DNA of 64,000 bases from Flavobacterium sp. (GTDB lineage Bacteria; Bacteroidota; Bacteroidia; Flavobacteriales; Flavobacteriaceae), in contig JAQSDU010000014.1 of NCBI GenBank assembly GCA_029946065.1, positions 985,623 to 1,049,622 of the forward strand, written 5' to 3'. The position numbers were made by a program, and so were the translations under genes. Numbering within the stretch: the stretch's first letter is position 1; every line of letters begins with the position of its first letter. The notes under the pieces were generated by a model. That model did no database searches. It was not told the DNA's origin and worked only from the letters and a program-made list of their open reading frames with translations. Below, one piece after another: positions 38,138 to 47,100 of this stretch.

Positions 38138-38835
38138 GAAATTTAATTCAATCATTAGCCGTAGCAGGAGCATTTGTACTATTTAGCTGCGGTTCCGGCG
38201 GTGGCGGTGGCGGAGAAACAACTGGCAATCCACCAATTGCTGCCCTTTTGAGTACACCAGCGAATAATTCAGAATGTATAAGCGGCACAAGTGTTTCTGC
38301 AACTGAAAGCAAAATCACTTTCCAATGGAATACTTCTGAGAATACAGATTCTTATGTTCTTTATGTAAAAAATCTGCTAACACAAGCAACACTTCAATAC
38401 AATGTAGGCGCTGATACCAATTACGAACTTACTCTGCTAAAAGGCACACCCTATTCCTGGTATATCGTTTCAAAATCAGAAAATTCAACTGTTGTCGCCA
38501 CTAGCGAGAAGTGGAAATTTTATAATTCTGGTACCGGCACCGTCAATTATGTGCCATTTCCAGCCGAAGTTGTTTCGCCTGCCATGAGCAGCAGTATTAG
38601 CGGCCCGACAGTAAATTTTCAGTGGACAGGCAGCGACGTTGACAATGATATTGCATCCTATGATGTTTATCTGGGAACAACAGCCAATCCTACAACAATG
38701 GTTGGCAATGCAACAACAGACCATTTAGATGGCATTTCAGTCTCTGGTGCTGCAACTTATTATTGGAAAGTGGTTACAAAAGACAGCGCTGGCAATACTT
38801 CGGATTCACCGGTATTTCAGTTTAAGACTTTTTAA
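38134..38835 (+). CDS. Small surface lipoprotein with fibronectin-III-like repeats
   Basis: 233 residues. Lipoprotein signal ends VLFSC, followed by a Gly-rich tether (GSGGGGGGE). Two related beta-sandwich units follow. Each has the FN3-like order ...ITFQWNTSENTDSYVLYV... / ...VNFQWTGSDVDNDIASYDVYL... and ends in YSWYIVSKSE / YYWKVVTKDS. No catalytic motif is seen. The 4-bp overlap with the GH5 gene shows coupled translation, so it probably helps hold or present the glycan or the enzyme at the surface. A strong terminator ends the operon here. Confidence 0.8.
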   Translation: MRNLIQSLAVAGAFVLFSCGSGGGGGGETTGNPPIAALLSTPANNSECISGTSVSATESKITFQWNTSENTDSYVLYVKNLLTQATLQYNVGADTNYELTLLKGTPYSWYIVSKSENSTVVATSEKWKFYNSGTGTVNYVPFPAEVVSPAMSSSISGPTVNFQWTGSDVDNDIASYDVYLGTTANPTTMVGNATTDHLDGISVSGAATYYWKVVTKDSAGNTSDSPVFQFKTF

Positions 38836-38866
38836 AATAAATAATTTGATTTTTTTGTTTTTTTAT

Positions 38867-38900
38867 AAGTCCCGGCAAATTCGTTTGTCGGGGCTTTTTT
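38867..38900 (+). terminator. Strong terminator with a UUCG tetraloop ending the PUL
   Basis: GTCCCGGCAAA (38869-38879) pairs with TTTGTCGGGGC (38884-38894), with two G-U pairs, around a TTCG loop. It is flanked by AA and followed by TTTTTT. Confidence 0.9.
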
Positions 38901-38944
38901 ATTAGTTTATAAAAAAACTACCTGCAATATTTTTTAAATATTTA

Positions 38945-38975
38945 TTTGTAAATTAAGAAAAGTAAGTTATATTTG
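38945..38975 (+). promoter_or_regulatory. Consensus Bacteroidota promoter of tRNA-Val
   Basis: TTTG (38945-38948), exactly 19 bp, then TATATTTG (38968-38975). Both boxes match the Bacteroidota sigma consensus perfectly. The tRNA begins about 70 bp downstream. Confidence 0.85.
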
Positions 38976-39043
38976 CACCCGCAATTAAGCCGTAAGGCGT
39001 ATCACTGAACTCCAATTAAAAATAAAAGTTAGTGAAGTAATAA

Positions 39044-39118
39044 GGGCGATTAGCTCAGTTGGTTCAGAGCATCTGGTTTACACCCAGAGGGTCGGGGGTT
39101 CGAATCCCTCATCGCCCA
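39044..39118 (+). tRNA. tRNA-Val (anticodon TAC)
   Basis: A 75-nt cloverleaf. The acceptor GGGCGAT pairs with ATCGCCC. The D stem is GCTC/GAGC. The anticodon stem TCTGG/CCAGA encloses loop TTTACAC with anticodon TAC at positions 34-36. The T arm GGGGG-TTCGAAT-CCCTC has one G-U pair. Discriminator base is A; CCA is not encoded in full. The preceding promoter and following terminator make it a single-gene transcript. Confidence 0.96.
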
Positions 39119-39121
39119 CAG

Positions 39122-39150
39122 AAAACCGGAACGAGAGTTTCGGTTTTTTT
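39122..39150 (+). terminator. Terminator after tRNA-Val
   Basis: AAAACCGGAAC (39122-39132) pairs with GTTTCGGTTTT (39137-39147), with one G-U pair, around a GAGA loop. It is followed by TTT and starts 4 bp past the tRNA. Confidence 0.85.
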
Positions 39151-39162
39151 ATTTCCAAAATG

Positions 39163-39277
39163 CGTCGAAAGTTCGCTTTCGAAATCATTTTGAAAATAAA
39201 AAAACAAGTCCGATGTTTTCCTCGGACTTTGGTTTTTTTGTGAAGGCTCACCAAAAAGGAGCAACGCAGTTAATCCC
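39163..39277 (+). repeat. 115-bp dispersed direct repeat, copy A
   Basis: Aligns along its length to 43959-44075. Shared blocks include a run of A's, a hairpin built on TCCGATGTTTTCCTCGGA (here with arms AAGTCCGA and TCGGACTT), then TTTGGTTTT, CCAAAAAGG, CGCAG and TAATCCC. Identity looks near three quarters by eye. No coding frame. Confidence 0.75.
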
Positions 39278-39289
39278 CAATCGCCCACA
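39272..39289 (+). repeat. Partial duplicate of the tRNA-Val 3' end
   Basis: AATCCCCAATCGCCCACA matches AATCCCTCATCGCCCACA at the tRNA 3' end (39103-39120) at 16 of 18 positions, in the same orientation and 169 bp downstream. It could be a displaced attachment-site copy or the tail of a decayed second tRNA; no other tRNA part is recognisable beside it. Confidence 0.6.
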
Positions 39290-39309
39290 AGTTTAAATAC
39301 AAAAATTTT

Positions 39310-39345
39310 AAAGCCGATAAACAACAAGGTTTATCGGCTTTTTGT
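39310..39345. terminator. Hairpin with terminator character, both directions
   Basis: A perfect 13-bp stem AAAGCCGATAAAC (39310-39322) / GTTTATCGGCTTT (39329-39341), followed by TTTGTTTT on the plus strand and preceded by an A/T-rich run that gives T's on the minus strand. Confidence 0.65.
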
Positions 39346-39497
39346 TTTATCCCGCACCAATTCTTGTCAAACGCAATTAAAAATAAATAATCGATTGGAG
39401 GTTAAGTTGAAATAGCAGTTAAGTATCATCGACCAGCAAATTTTCGCTGATTACTAGCGAAAATTACAGGTTTATAAACCATTTCTGTCAAGTACTC

Positions 39498-39530
39498 AAA
39501 AAAAACTACAATCAGTAATTGTAGTTTTTT
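39498..39530 (-). terminator. Terminator after the 781-residue T9SS protein gene
   Basis: CTACAAT (39506-39512) and ATTGTAG (39518-39524) form a stem extended by an A-run and T-run. It can work in both directions and lies 60 bp past the stop of the minus-strand gene at 39591. A further 10-bp palindrome at 39439-39465 (AATTTTCGCT / AGCGAAAATT) lies nearby. Confidence 0.65.
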
Positions 39531-39590
39531 ATAGCTTTCAATAAAATACACGTCAATTCTTACAAAATCGCCGCTGTCGATTTCACTAAA

Positions 39591-41936
39591 CTATTCTTTT
39601 ATAATTTTAAGTGACTTTACCTCATTTTCGGTTTTGACCTTCACCAAGTAAGTGCCGTCTGGCAAGTCTGACATATCTATGCTTGAACCAGTTTCAGAAA
39701 TTTTAGTAGTTACTTGTTGTCCTAACAAATTAAATACCGTAATATCGGTTATTGTGGCATGGGATGAAAAGTTTAAAACATTTTTGACCGGATTTGGATA
39801 CGAAATTAGGTCCTTAATATCGATCGAAGGAATGGATAATAAAGAGGCATCATACGCTGAAATCTTAAACGCTCCCTGCCCTCCGTATTTCGCAAACGCC
39901 CTTATAAAAAGCAAGTCGTTGGGGTTCATATTTGAAAATGAAATAATAGAATAAGATCCGTCTCCGCTTTCATCGTCACATCCGTATTCGATTAGATTTG
40001 CACAATCCCCTACATACACTTGTAACACAGAATCGGTTACTTGTGGTGTATCCGAACTGCCACTCGCGGCCGTTTCAATTGTGATATTGCCTGAAGGCGG
40101 TACCGTAACAGTGTACCATACATCTTTTCCGGCTTGATTAAAAAACATATTCCCACAAGTTGGGTACGGCAGTTCAGGGCTTAATGTAGCACCTTCATTT
40201 GTAGCGAGTACCGCTCCGGTTTCAAAATCACCACCTGGCAATAATGCTATAGGATTTGTGCAACTGTCGTTAGCAGGTGGACATACAGTATAAGATATAG
40301 CTTGTAAGGTTGAGTAACAAGCCGGATTATCATCATTTACAATACTGAAATTCACTGGCATATAAGGTTCGTATGGTCCGAATTGGTACGCTCCAATTAC
40401 AGCAGTCTGAGAAGGACTACCTTGATCATCCGTAATTGTAACAGCTGCTGCCGTACCTAAACCTGTCATGTGCAGCGTAACCATATAGCCCGGATCCGGA
40501 CAAATCAATTCGACGGTATGGTAATAAGTAGCAGGCGCACACGTCAAGGGACAGGTTTCCTGTGTCATCGGCTCACTTGTGAATGAACAGGTTGCATCAC
40601 CGTCATTGACGATGGTGTAACTTACCTGTGTTGTATTAGCGTAAGGCCCAAGTTGCAACTGTCCGACCTCTGTGATGGTTTGGGGAGCACCTCCTTGGTT
40701 ATCTGTGATAGTAACAGAATCTGCTGAACCAAGTGTAAAAATATCCGCATTTACTAAAAAGTATTCGCCTTCAGAGCAATCAGGAACAACAGTAAACACC
40801 GCTTGAGGAATCACACAATCCGACATGCTCCACGACAACGTATAGTTGCCGTAAACGCCATTGTATCCGTCCACCACCCAATATAAAGTTCGGGTGTAAC
40901 CGATATCATTAAAAAACGTATAGGTTGCCGTATCGTTATCTTCACACATCAATACGGAGTTATCCGCACAACTCCCGACAAAAGCACTCACTACAGCGTC
41001 ATAATCAGTTCCGGTAAGTCCTATTGTAAGCGTATAATTATTAGGAACGTCTATTTTGTAGTATACATCTCCGGCACGTCCATAACTGGCGCAGAATGGT
41101 ACGTTTTGGTTGGTGGCTCCATAGGTCGTACCGTCTATAGGAGATAGTTGCGAGCCTAAATCAATTGCGTTGACACAAAAATCGTTTACCGGGGCACAGA
41201 TAAGGCTTGTTTGGGGTGAACTTGTTAAAAAACAGTTCCCGTCTTGTTGATTGACTAAAGTATACGTTACTTCTGTTCCATTGGTATAAGGCCCAAAAGT
41301 TACCGCACCTGCCTCAGAAATGGTTTGGTTCGGAAGCCCATAACTGTCTGATATACCAATACTTTCCGCTGAGCCTAAGCTTGTAACATCAACCACTACC
41401 GAAAACTCCTCGGCAACGCTGCAATCGGACATCACAGTATATGTTGCCGTGGCATTCAAACAAGTATTCTCCATTATGTTTAGCGTAAAGTATGCGGTTT
41501 CAATGAACGCAGTCGATACTACAAAATAATAAGTAGTGCCATTCTCTACCGGAAGAGCCTCAATAGCAATTGTATCTCCGCTTACATCCAAATTCGTAAC
41601 CCCTGTAATGCAGCTATCGCCAATAGCAGTACAACTGGAATATACAAACAAGCCGACACTATCATATACAGGAGTCGATAGGTAGAGGTTAATTGAGCCG
41701 TTGAACGAGGCAGTATAGGCATAAACAACATCGTTGCCATACAGAAAACTTGTAAAATACGAACCGCAGGAAGACCCCGGTGCGCCTTGGTAATTATTTG
41801 CGTAATTAGCAGTATCGTCTGTAACCGAGAACGGAAGACCACCAATTACGATAGGATCTTCACACAAACTGCCCTGGCTAAAAGCTGCTGAAACTGCTCC
41901 AAAAAGAAATAACATTAATAAGGTAATTTTTTTCAT
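39591..41936 (-). CDS. Large secreted surface protein, T9SS type A sorting domain
   Basis: 781 residues from ATG 41936; 23 upstream in-frame codons are dropped because the signal peptide (MKKITLLML...AAFSQ) begins here. The body holds repeated Cys-containing beta domains: three PPC-like units (SLCEDPIVIGGLPFSV; NDFCVNAIDLGSQL; NDSCTNPIALLPGG) alternate with related repeats carrying V-x-I-T-D-x-Q-G-x-P-x-Q-T-I motifs. The C-terminal YPNPVKNVLNFSSH ... DGTYLVKVKTENEVKSLKI is a type A sorting domain. No enzyme motif seen; an adhesin or surface-layer role is a guess. The TPR regulator gene lies just upstream on the same strand. Confidence 0.88.
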   Translation of the reverse strand: MKKITLLMLFLFGAVSAAFSQGSLCEDPIVIGGLPFSVTDDTANYANNYQGAPGSSCGSYFTSFLYGNDVVYAYTASFNGSINLYLSTPVYDSVGLFVYSSCTAIGDSCITGVTNLDVSGDTIAIEALPVENGTTYYFVVSTAFIETAYFTLNIMENTCLNATATYTVMSDCSVAEEFSVVVDVTSLGSAESIGISDSYGLPNQTISEAGAVTFGPYTNGTEVTYTLVNQQDGNCFLTSSPQTSLICAPVNDFCVNAIDLGSQLSPIDGTTYGATNQNVPFCASYGRAGDVYYKIDVPNNYTLTIGLTGTDYDAVVSAFVGSCADNSVLMCEDNDTATYTFFNDIGYTRTLYWVVDGYNGVYGNYTLSWSMSDCVIPQAVFTVVPDCSEGEYFLVNADIFTLGSADSVTITDNQGGAPQTITEVGQLQLGPYANTTQVSYTIVNDGDATCSFTSEPMTQETCPLTCAPATYYHTVELICPDPGYMVTLHMTGLGTAAAVTITDDQGSPSQTAVIGAYQFGPYEPYMPVNFSIVNDDNPACYSTLQAISYTVCPPANDSCTNPIALLPGGDFETGAVLATNEGATLSPELPYPTCGNMFFNQAGKDVWYTVTVPPSGNITIETAASGSSDTPQVTDSVLQVYVGDCANLIEYGCDDESGDGSYSIISFSNMNPNDLLFIRAFAKYGGQGAFKISAYDASLLSIPSIDIKDLISYPNPVKNVLNFSSHATITDITVFNLLGQQVTTKISETGSSIDMSDLPDGTYLVKVKTENEVKSLKIIKE

Positions 41937-42049
41937 AGTATGTGTATATAGTTCTTTCAAAGGTAGTCGATGCCTTGTGAGTATAGGAAGTTTCAGGCGT
42001 GACAAAATGTGACAGCTGCGTGACTAAAATGGAATAAGTGCCCAATCTC

Positions 42050-43711
42050 CTAGAGTGACCTCAGGTAATCAAGAAGATTCGTTTCTGTAGATAAGTTCAT
42101 TTTGGAATAAACCCTTTCTTTGCGTTTTCTGCAGGAATCCTGTGTGATATTAAGCATTGAAGCAATTTCCTTTGTGCTAAGGTTCATATACCTGTAACAG
42201 ATGTAACGTATATCGTTTGCATTCAATGACGGATGTTTCAATTGCAATGCTTTTAGGAAACCCTGATTTACTTCTTCAAAATGCTTTACGAAATTATCCC
42301 ATTCATTATCTGCTTTTATTTGGTTTTTCAGGGATTGCATTTGTGCCAGCAGCGATTTGTCCTTTGCTAACTGCGGAAGGCCCGATAATTCTGCCAAGAT
42401 CTCTTCAATAATTTCATTACGCCCGGATAGGTACAATGCCTTAGCAGAAAGCTTTCTGTTTTTTAATTCGATTTCGCTTTCCAGTTTTTCCTGCTGCTGC
42501 ATAGCGACCGACCTGGTTTCATTGAATTGTTTTTCAAGCAGCAGCATTTCATTTTTTTCTTTTTCAAGCTCGAGCGCAAGGATCCGCTCGTTGCGTTCTG
42601 CGATTAGCTTTCTTTGTTTATGCTTCAGCGCTGCATTACGCAGTAGCCACAATAACAATCCGAGGGTAATAAGAATAAACAGAAGCGCCGCATAAAAAAT
42701 TTTCCTTTCACTTAATAATTTGGCTTCATTGAGTTTCGATTGGTTCTTATAATTTTGCAATTCAAATTTTACCTTACTGTTTTCGTATAGCTTTTTATTG
42801 TTCTTGTCATTTAATTGTGCTGTAGCAGAAAACAGAGAATCTTTATATTGCAGCGCTTGGTTGAGTTTTCCTCCTTTAATACAAATATCACTTAGCAATT
42901 TAAAAAGCATGATTTTTGATTCGAGATTGGGCTTCCTATCCATTGCCTTTTGTATGTAAAAGGCCGCTGTATCCAACTTTCCTTCTTTAAAATACGAGTC
43001 CGCAATAATTCCATACAGCTCCACATCTACATGATAATATTCCTGGGTTTGTGGATCTGACAAGAGCTGTAACGCCAATTTCCTTGCACCTTGAAAATCT
43101 CTTTCGTACAAATCACAATTGGCTAAACCCAACTTTGGAGTGACTTGCTCCCGATCATTCTTCAACAGCACAAGTGCTTCTTTGAAATATTTACGCGCCT
43201 GCTTATAATCTGCAGTCATGATAGCAACATTACCCAAATTCGTTGCCGCTACTCCTTTGGCTATCGGGTCTTTTGCTGCATCAGATATCGTATATCCTTT
43301 CATAAAATACTCCGTTGCCTCACCGTATTTTTTTTCCTGTGAATAAATGATGGCAATATTATTCAGCACCGAGATTTCATCTTCAGGTGTAAGATCCTTA
43401 ACGGCGATGTTATAGGCCTGCAGATATAAATCCAACGATTCGCCATAGTCAAAAAGCGCTAAATAGGTATTCCCTAAATTGTTTAACGCCCGAAATTCCT
43501 GCTTGGACCAATTATTCTTCCTGGCATTAGAAAGGGCACTTGTTAGTAATGTTAAGGCATGCGCATGCTCATTTTTACTGATAGCCACCATAGCTGAGTC
43601 AATCACACGATCGCAATTTTTTACGTCATTTGCCTGCGCAAAAGCGACATCAAGATGCAGCAGGAAGCAAGCGAAAAACAAAAATCGGAATAAGAAATGT
43701 GCGCTTTGCAT
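42050..43711 (-). CDS. TPR membrane regulator with C-terminal LuxR-type HTH
   Basis: 553 residues. Signal peptide or N-terminal anchor (...LDVAFAQ), about six to eight TPR-like helical repeats (residues 30-310, for example ALNNLGNTYLALFDYGESLD), one membrane helix near 335-355, a long charged coiled coil (about 360-440), and a C-terminal HTH (MNLSTKEIASMLNITQDSCRKRKERV). There is no kinase or receiver domain. The C-terminal half follows the same plan as the PUL regulator at 24545-27406. It is probably a membrane-tethered transcription factor whose TPR part reads a periplasmic signal. It is 113 bp upstream of the T9SS surface protein gene, a likely target. Confidence 0.85.
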   Translation of the reverse strand: MQSAHFLFRFLFFACFLLHLDVAFAQANDVKNCDRVIDSAMVAISKNEHAHALTLLTSALSNARKNNWSKQEFRALNNLGNTYLALFDYGESLDLYLQAYNIAVKDLTPEDEISVLNNIAIIYSQEKKYGEATEYFMKGYTISDAAKDPIAKGVAATNLGNVAIMTADYKQARKYFKEALVLLKNDREQVTPKLGLANCDLYERDFQGARKLALQLLSDPQTQEYYHVDVELYGIIADSYFKEGKLDTAAFYIQKAMDRKPNLESKIMLFKLLSDICIKGGKLNQALQYKDSLFSATAQLNDKNNKKLYENSKVKFELQNYKNQSKLNEAKLLSERKIFYAALLFILITLGLLLWLLRNAALKHKQRKLIAERNERILALELEKEKNEMLLLEKQFNETRSVAMQQQEKLESEIELKNRKLSAKALYLSGRNEIIEEILAELSGLPQLAKDKSLLAQMQSLKNQIKADNEWDNFVKHFEEVNQGFLKALQLKHPSLNANDIRYICYRYMNLSTKEIASMLNITQDSCRKRKERVYSKMNLSTETNLLDYLRSL

Positions 43712-43786
43712 TGTAATGGTTGTGTATTGTTTCCAAATATAAACAGAAACAGAAATAGGGAATCATAAAAAGAGAAAATTATAACG

Positions 43787-43909
43787 ATGTTGGCTTTTAA
43801 AACCGCTGGTGCTGAAGCTGCTTTGTATCGTTGCATAAAATCTGAAGCATTTGTCGTTGCAGATATCAAAGCGATGCCGCTCAATTTAAACTTTTATAAT
43901 CTAAGGTAA
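43787..43909 (+). CDS. Unrecognised 40-codon open frame
   Basis: ATG 43787 to TAA 43907-43909 encodes 40 residues (MLAFKTAGAEAALYRC...). The opposite strand is also open through this stretch. No family is recognised and no clear ribosome site is seen. It may be a relic or chance frame in the 442-bp gap between the regulator and the next gene; the rest of that gap holds repeat copy B and nothing else I can identify. Confidence 0.2.
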   Translation: MLAFKTAGAEAALYRCIKSEAFVVADIKAMPLNLNFYNLR

Positions 43910-43958
43910 ACACTGGATTATGAATTGAGTTAAAACCCCTCACCCCTCATCCGAAAAA

Positions 43959-44075
43959 GCATCAAAAGTTGACTTTCGTGAGCATTTTGGCAATAAAAAA
44001 AACAAGCCCGATGTTTTCATCGGACTTTGGTTTTACTGTCAAGGCAACCCAAAAAGGTTCAGCGCAGCTAATCCC
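43959..44075 (+). repeat. 115-bp dispersed direct repeat, copy B
   Basis: Same orientation as copy A at 39163-39277. It keeps the CCGATGTTTTCATCGG hairpin core, GACTTTGGTTTT, CCAAAAAGG and GCGCAGCTAATCCC. It is preceded by CCCCTCATC, which recalls the CCCTCATC of the tRNA-Val 3' end. Confidence 0.7.
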
Positions 44076-44153
44076 TTTTGAGGAAACACTATAACCTTTA
44101 ATTCAATCCTGATATTTATCATCAACTTGTCACCGTTATAGGCTTATTTTCCC

Positions 44154-47100
44154 TTATAATTTGATGATTTTTTTCGAAATAGCATTTTTTTGATAATCGG
44201 TGATTTTGATAAAATAGATGCCAGAATTGTAATTGCTAAAATCGATTGTTTTTTGGTCAGCAGTTTCATAAAGTAACTGTCCGAGCTGCGAGTAAATTTC
44301 AACTTTATATTTAGCAATACCAGTAGCAATATTTAAACTGTTTTTTACAGGGTTTGGATATAGTATTACGTCATTTTTATCTTCAAAATTGTCGTTCACA
44401 GCAAGCACATTTGTAAATTGCGTTTGAGCAGTATTGGTCGAAATTGCCGGATTATAATCGAAATAAATACTGGCATCGCCGGTGATGATGTCACCAATAG
44501 CAACATTGGTTTTTGGCTTTATCTTATAGCAGATAAAACCTTGCGATGCATTGAAATTACTACCTGAAGCGGGTAAGTAAATGGCATCGAAAATAAAATC
44601 AACATTGTTTCCGTTTGTAATTTCAACTTTGCCAGGATGACTTGTTGTTTCAAGTTGCATCGTGTTGAAATCCAGTTTATTGTCAAGAGTAGAATTTACT
44701 TTTACCCTACTCGCAAAGCTGTTACCAGTATTTTGGAAACGAATGATGTAATGCAAATATTCATCGGCATTGTCAATTGAAATCTCGCTTCCTTCAAGAA
44801 CAGTAATATCGTTTGGATCATAAGCGCCAATAATGATTTGATTTAAGACAAAGTGGTTGTCGAATGCGTGCACGTCGTTATCAACATCGCTTAACTGTGC
44901 ATCAAATGATACTATTTCTCCAATTGTTACGGCCGGAATAGTTTGTACCTGAAATTTAACATCAATATTTTTGACTTGAAACGGAATCAGATTCTCAAAA
45001 GAAAACACCAGTGAATTGCTGGTTTGTGATTGTATTATTTGTGAGGCTGAAATATAATTGAGCTTGTTATTGTTGTAAGTAAATGCTACCGTTCCGCTCA
45101 ACGGATTTGTACCATTGTTGTACACCAAAATGCGATAGCTTGCGGTAAATCCGGGCCGTGCTGCTTGTAAAGAATAAATTTCTACCTGTAAATCATTTAT
45201 CAATTGCGTTGGTTGCAAGCAAAAATTAACCGTGTCTGTTTGTCCGGCAGCCGTAAAATTTGATGATTGCAACACCGGATTACTATTGTAATTTGGTATT
45301 GGTGATGCAATAGTTGTAGTGAAACTTCCTTCATTGGCTATTAGCTCATAGCTTCCATTAGATTGGGAAAATGTCGCAAATGTACTAGTCCCGCTTTGAG
45401 TTGTGACCAAAACATTTGGGATATTGGCATCTGAATCAGTACAGCCATTGATGTCTGCATCAAGTTTTATGGTACCAATAATTTTATTTTGATATAAACC
45501 AAGATTTTTAAAACAGGCAATCTTACTTATTGCCACTTCGGCCAAAGCAAAATCTAATTTCCCGTCAGCATTAAAATCTCCGGAAACGATATTTGTAATG
45601 TTCTTGTAGTAACTTGTGCTGTAGCTTGACGCATACACTTCAAAAGGAGCTGAAAAATTAGCCAAGCCGTCATTTAAAAGATAAGATAATTTTGAACCCG
45701 TTTCATTGTTAAAAAACAAATCCTGGTCGCCGTCATTGTCTACATCCTGGGCAAAAGCGACAGCAGGATGCAATAATCCGGAAATTGGAATTATCGTCGC
45801 GGTACCAAAAACCCCTGCCCCATTGTTTTTAAAATACCCTACCTTACTTTGAGCCCGGTTACTAAATATCAGATCTTTATTGTTGTCGCCATCTAAATCG
45901 GCTACGAATATGCACATTGCGTAATTCATATTGGGAACAATTACGTGCTTAGTTGAAAGATTTCCTTGGCCGTCGCTATTTTCATACCACGCAATCTCAT
46001 CGCTACTAAAACTCACCACAACATCCATATCGCCATCATTGTCGATATCGGCCGTAACCATGTCCCACAAATATTTATTATAAGTGAAGGTAGAAAATAT
46101 ATTTTGTGCGGCAAAAGTGCCGTTTCCATTATTTTTATATAATGAAATCAAATTATTAGTCGAGGCGCAAATTACATCTTTATCTCCGTCGTTGTCAATA
46201 TCGACCACCTGGATCGCTTGAATTTGTTCTGTGTTGGACACCACAATGTGTTGTTGGGTAAAATTTCCCGTTCCATTTGCGTTTTCATACCAAACGATTT
46301 TACTGAAGTCGCCATTATTCTGATAGGACGAAACAACCATAGCGTCAAGATCGCCATCGTTATCAATATCGCCCAGGGTGGCGTTTGATGCGCCTACCAG
46401 ACTTTGGGAAATCACTTTTTGTACTGCTGTAAATTCGCCATTGGTATTTTCGTACCACGCCAATTTACCGTCACCGCCAGACGAACTGACCAAATCTAAA
46501 TCGCCATCATTATCAATATCGCCGGCATCAACCTTAGTTGGGAGAAAGGCCATCCTTCCTATTAAATTTTCTGTACCAAAAACACCGTTACCATTGTTAT
46601 TGTACAGAGCAATTTTATTTTCGCCCCTCACCGAAAGTATAATGTCATTGTAACCATCTCCATTGGCATCCATCACTTTTACATCTCTGAAATTTTCATT
46701 GGTGGTGTCTAATAATTGCTGAATCGTAAAGACACCATTGCCCATATTTTTATACCAATTTGCGTTGGCAATATCCGAGTCTATATGAACAATATCGGGC
46801 AAGTTGTCATTGTTAAAATCTACAATTTCAATAGCTCTTTTTTCATCATTCCCATTGGCATTTGTAGAGTAAATTGACGGCATGGTTACCAGGTTTTGCG
46901 CTGAGGCAAATGAACCCGCGCCAGTGAGGTTTTTATACCATTGCAGTTTTTTAGTATTTCCATTACTGTATGAAGTCACTATGTCCTGAAAGCCGTCATT
47001 ATTAATATCTGCGATATCATAAGTGTCTGAAAAAGGGCTGGAAGTAATAGCATCTAACACCGTCGTTGTAAAGTCTGCATTGATTTTGAAACACTTCAGC

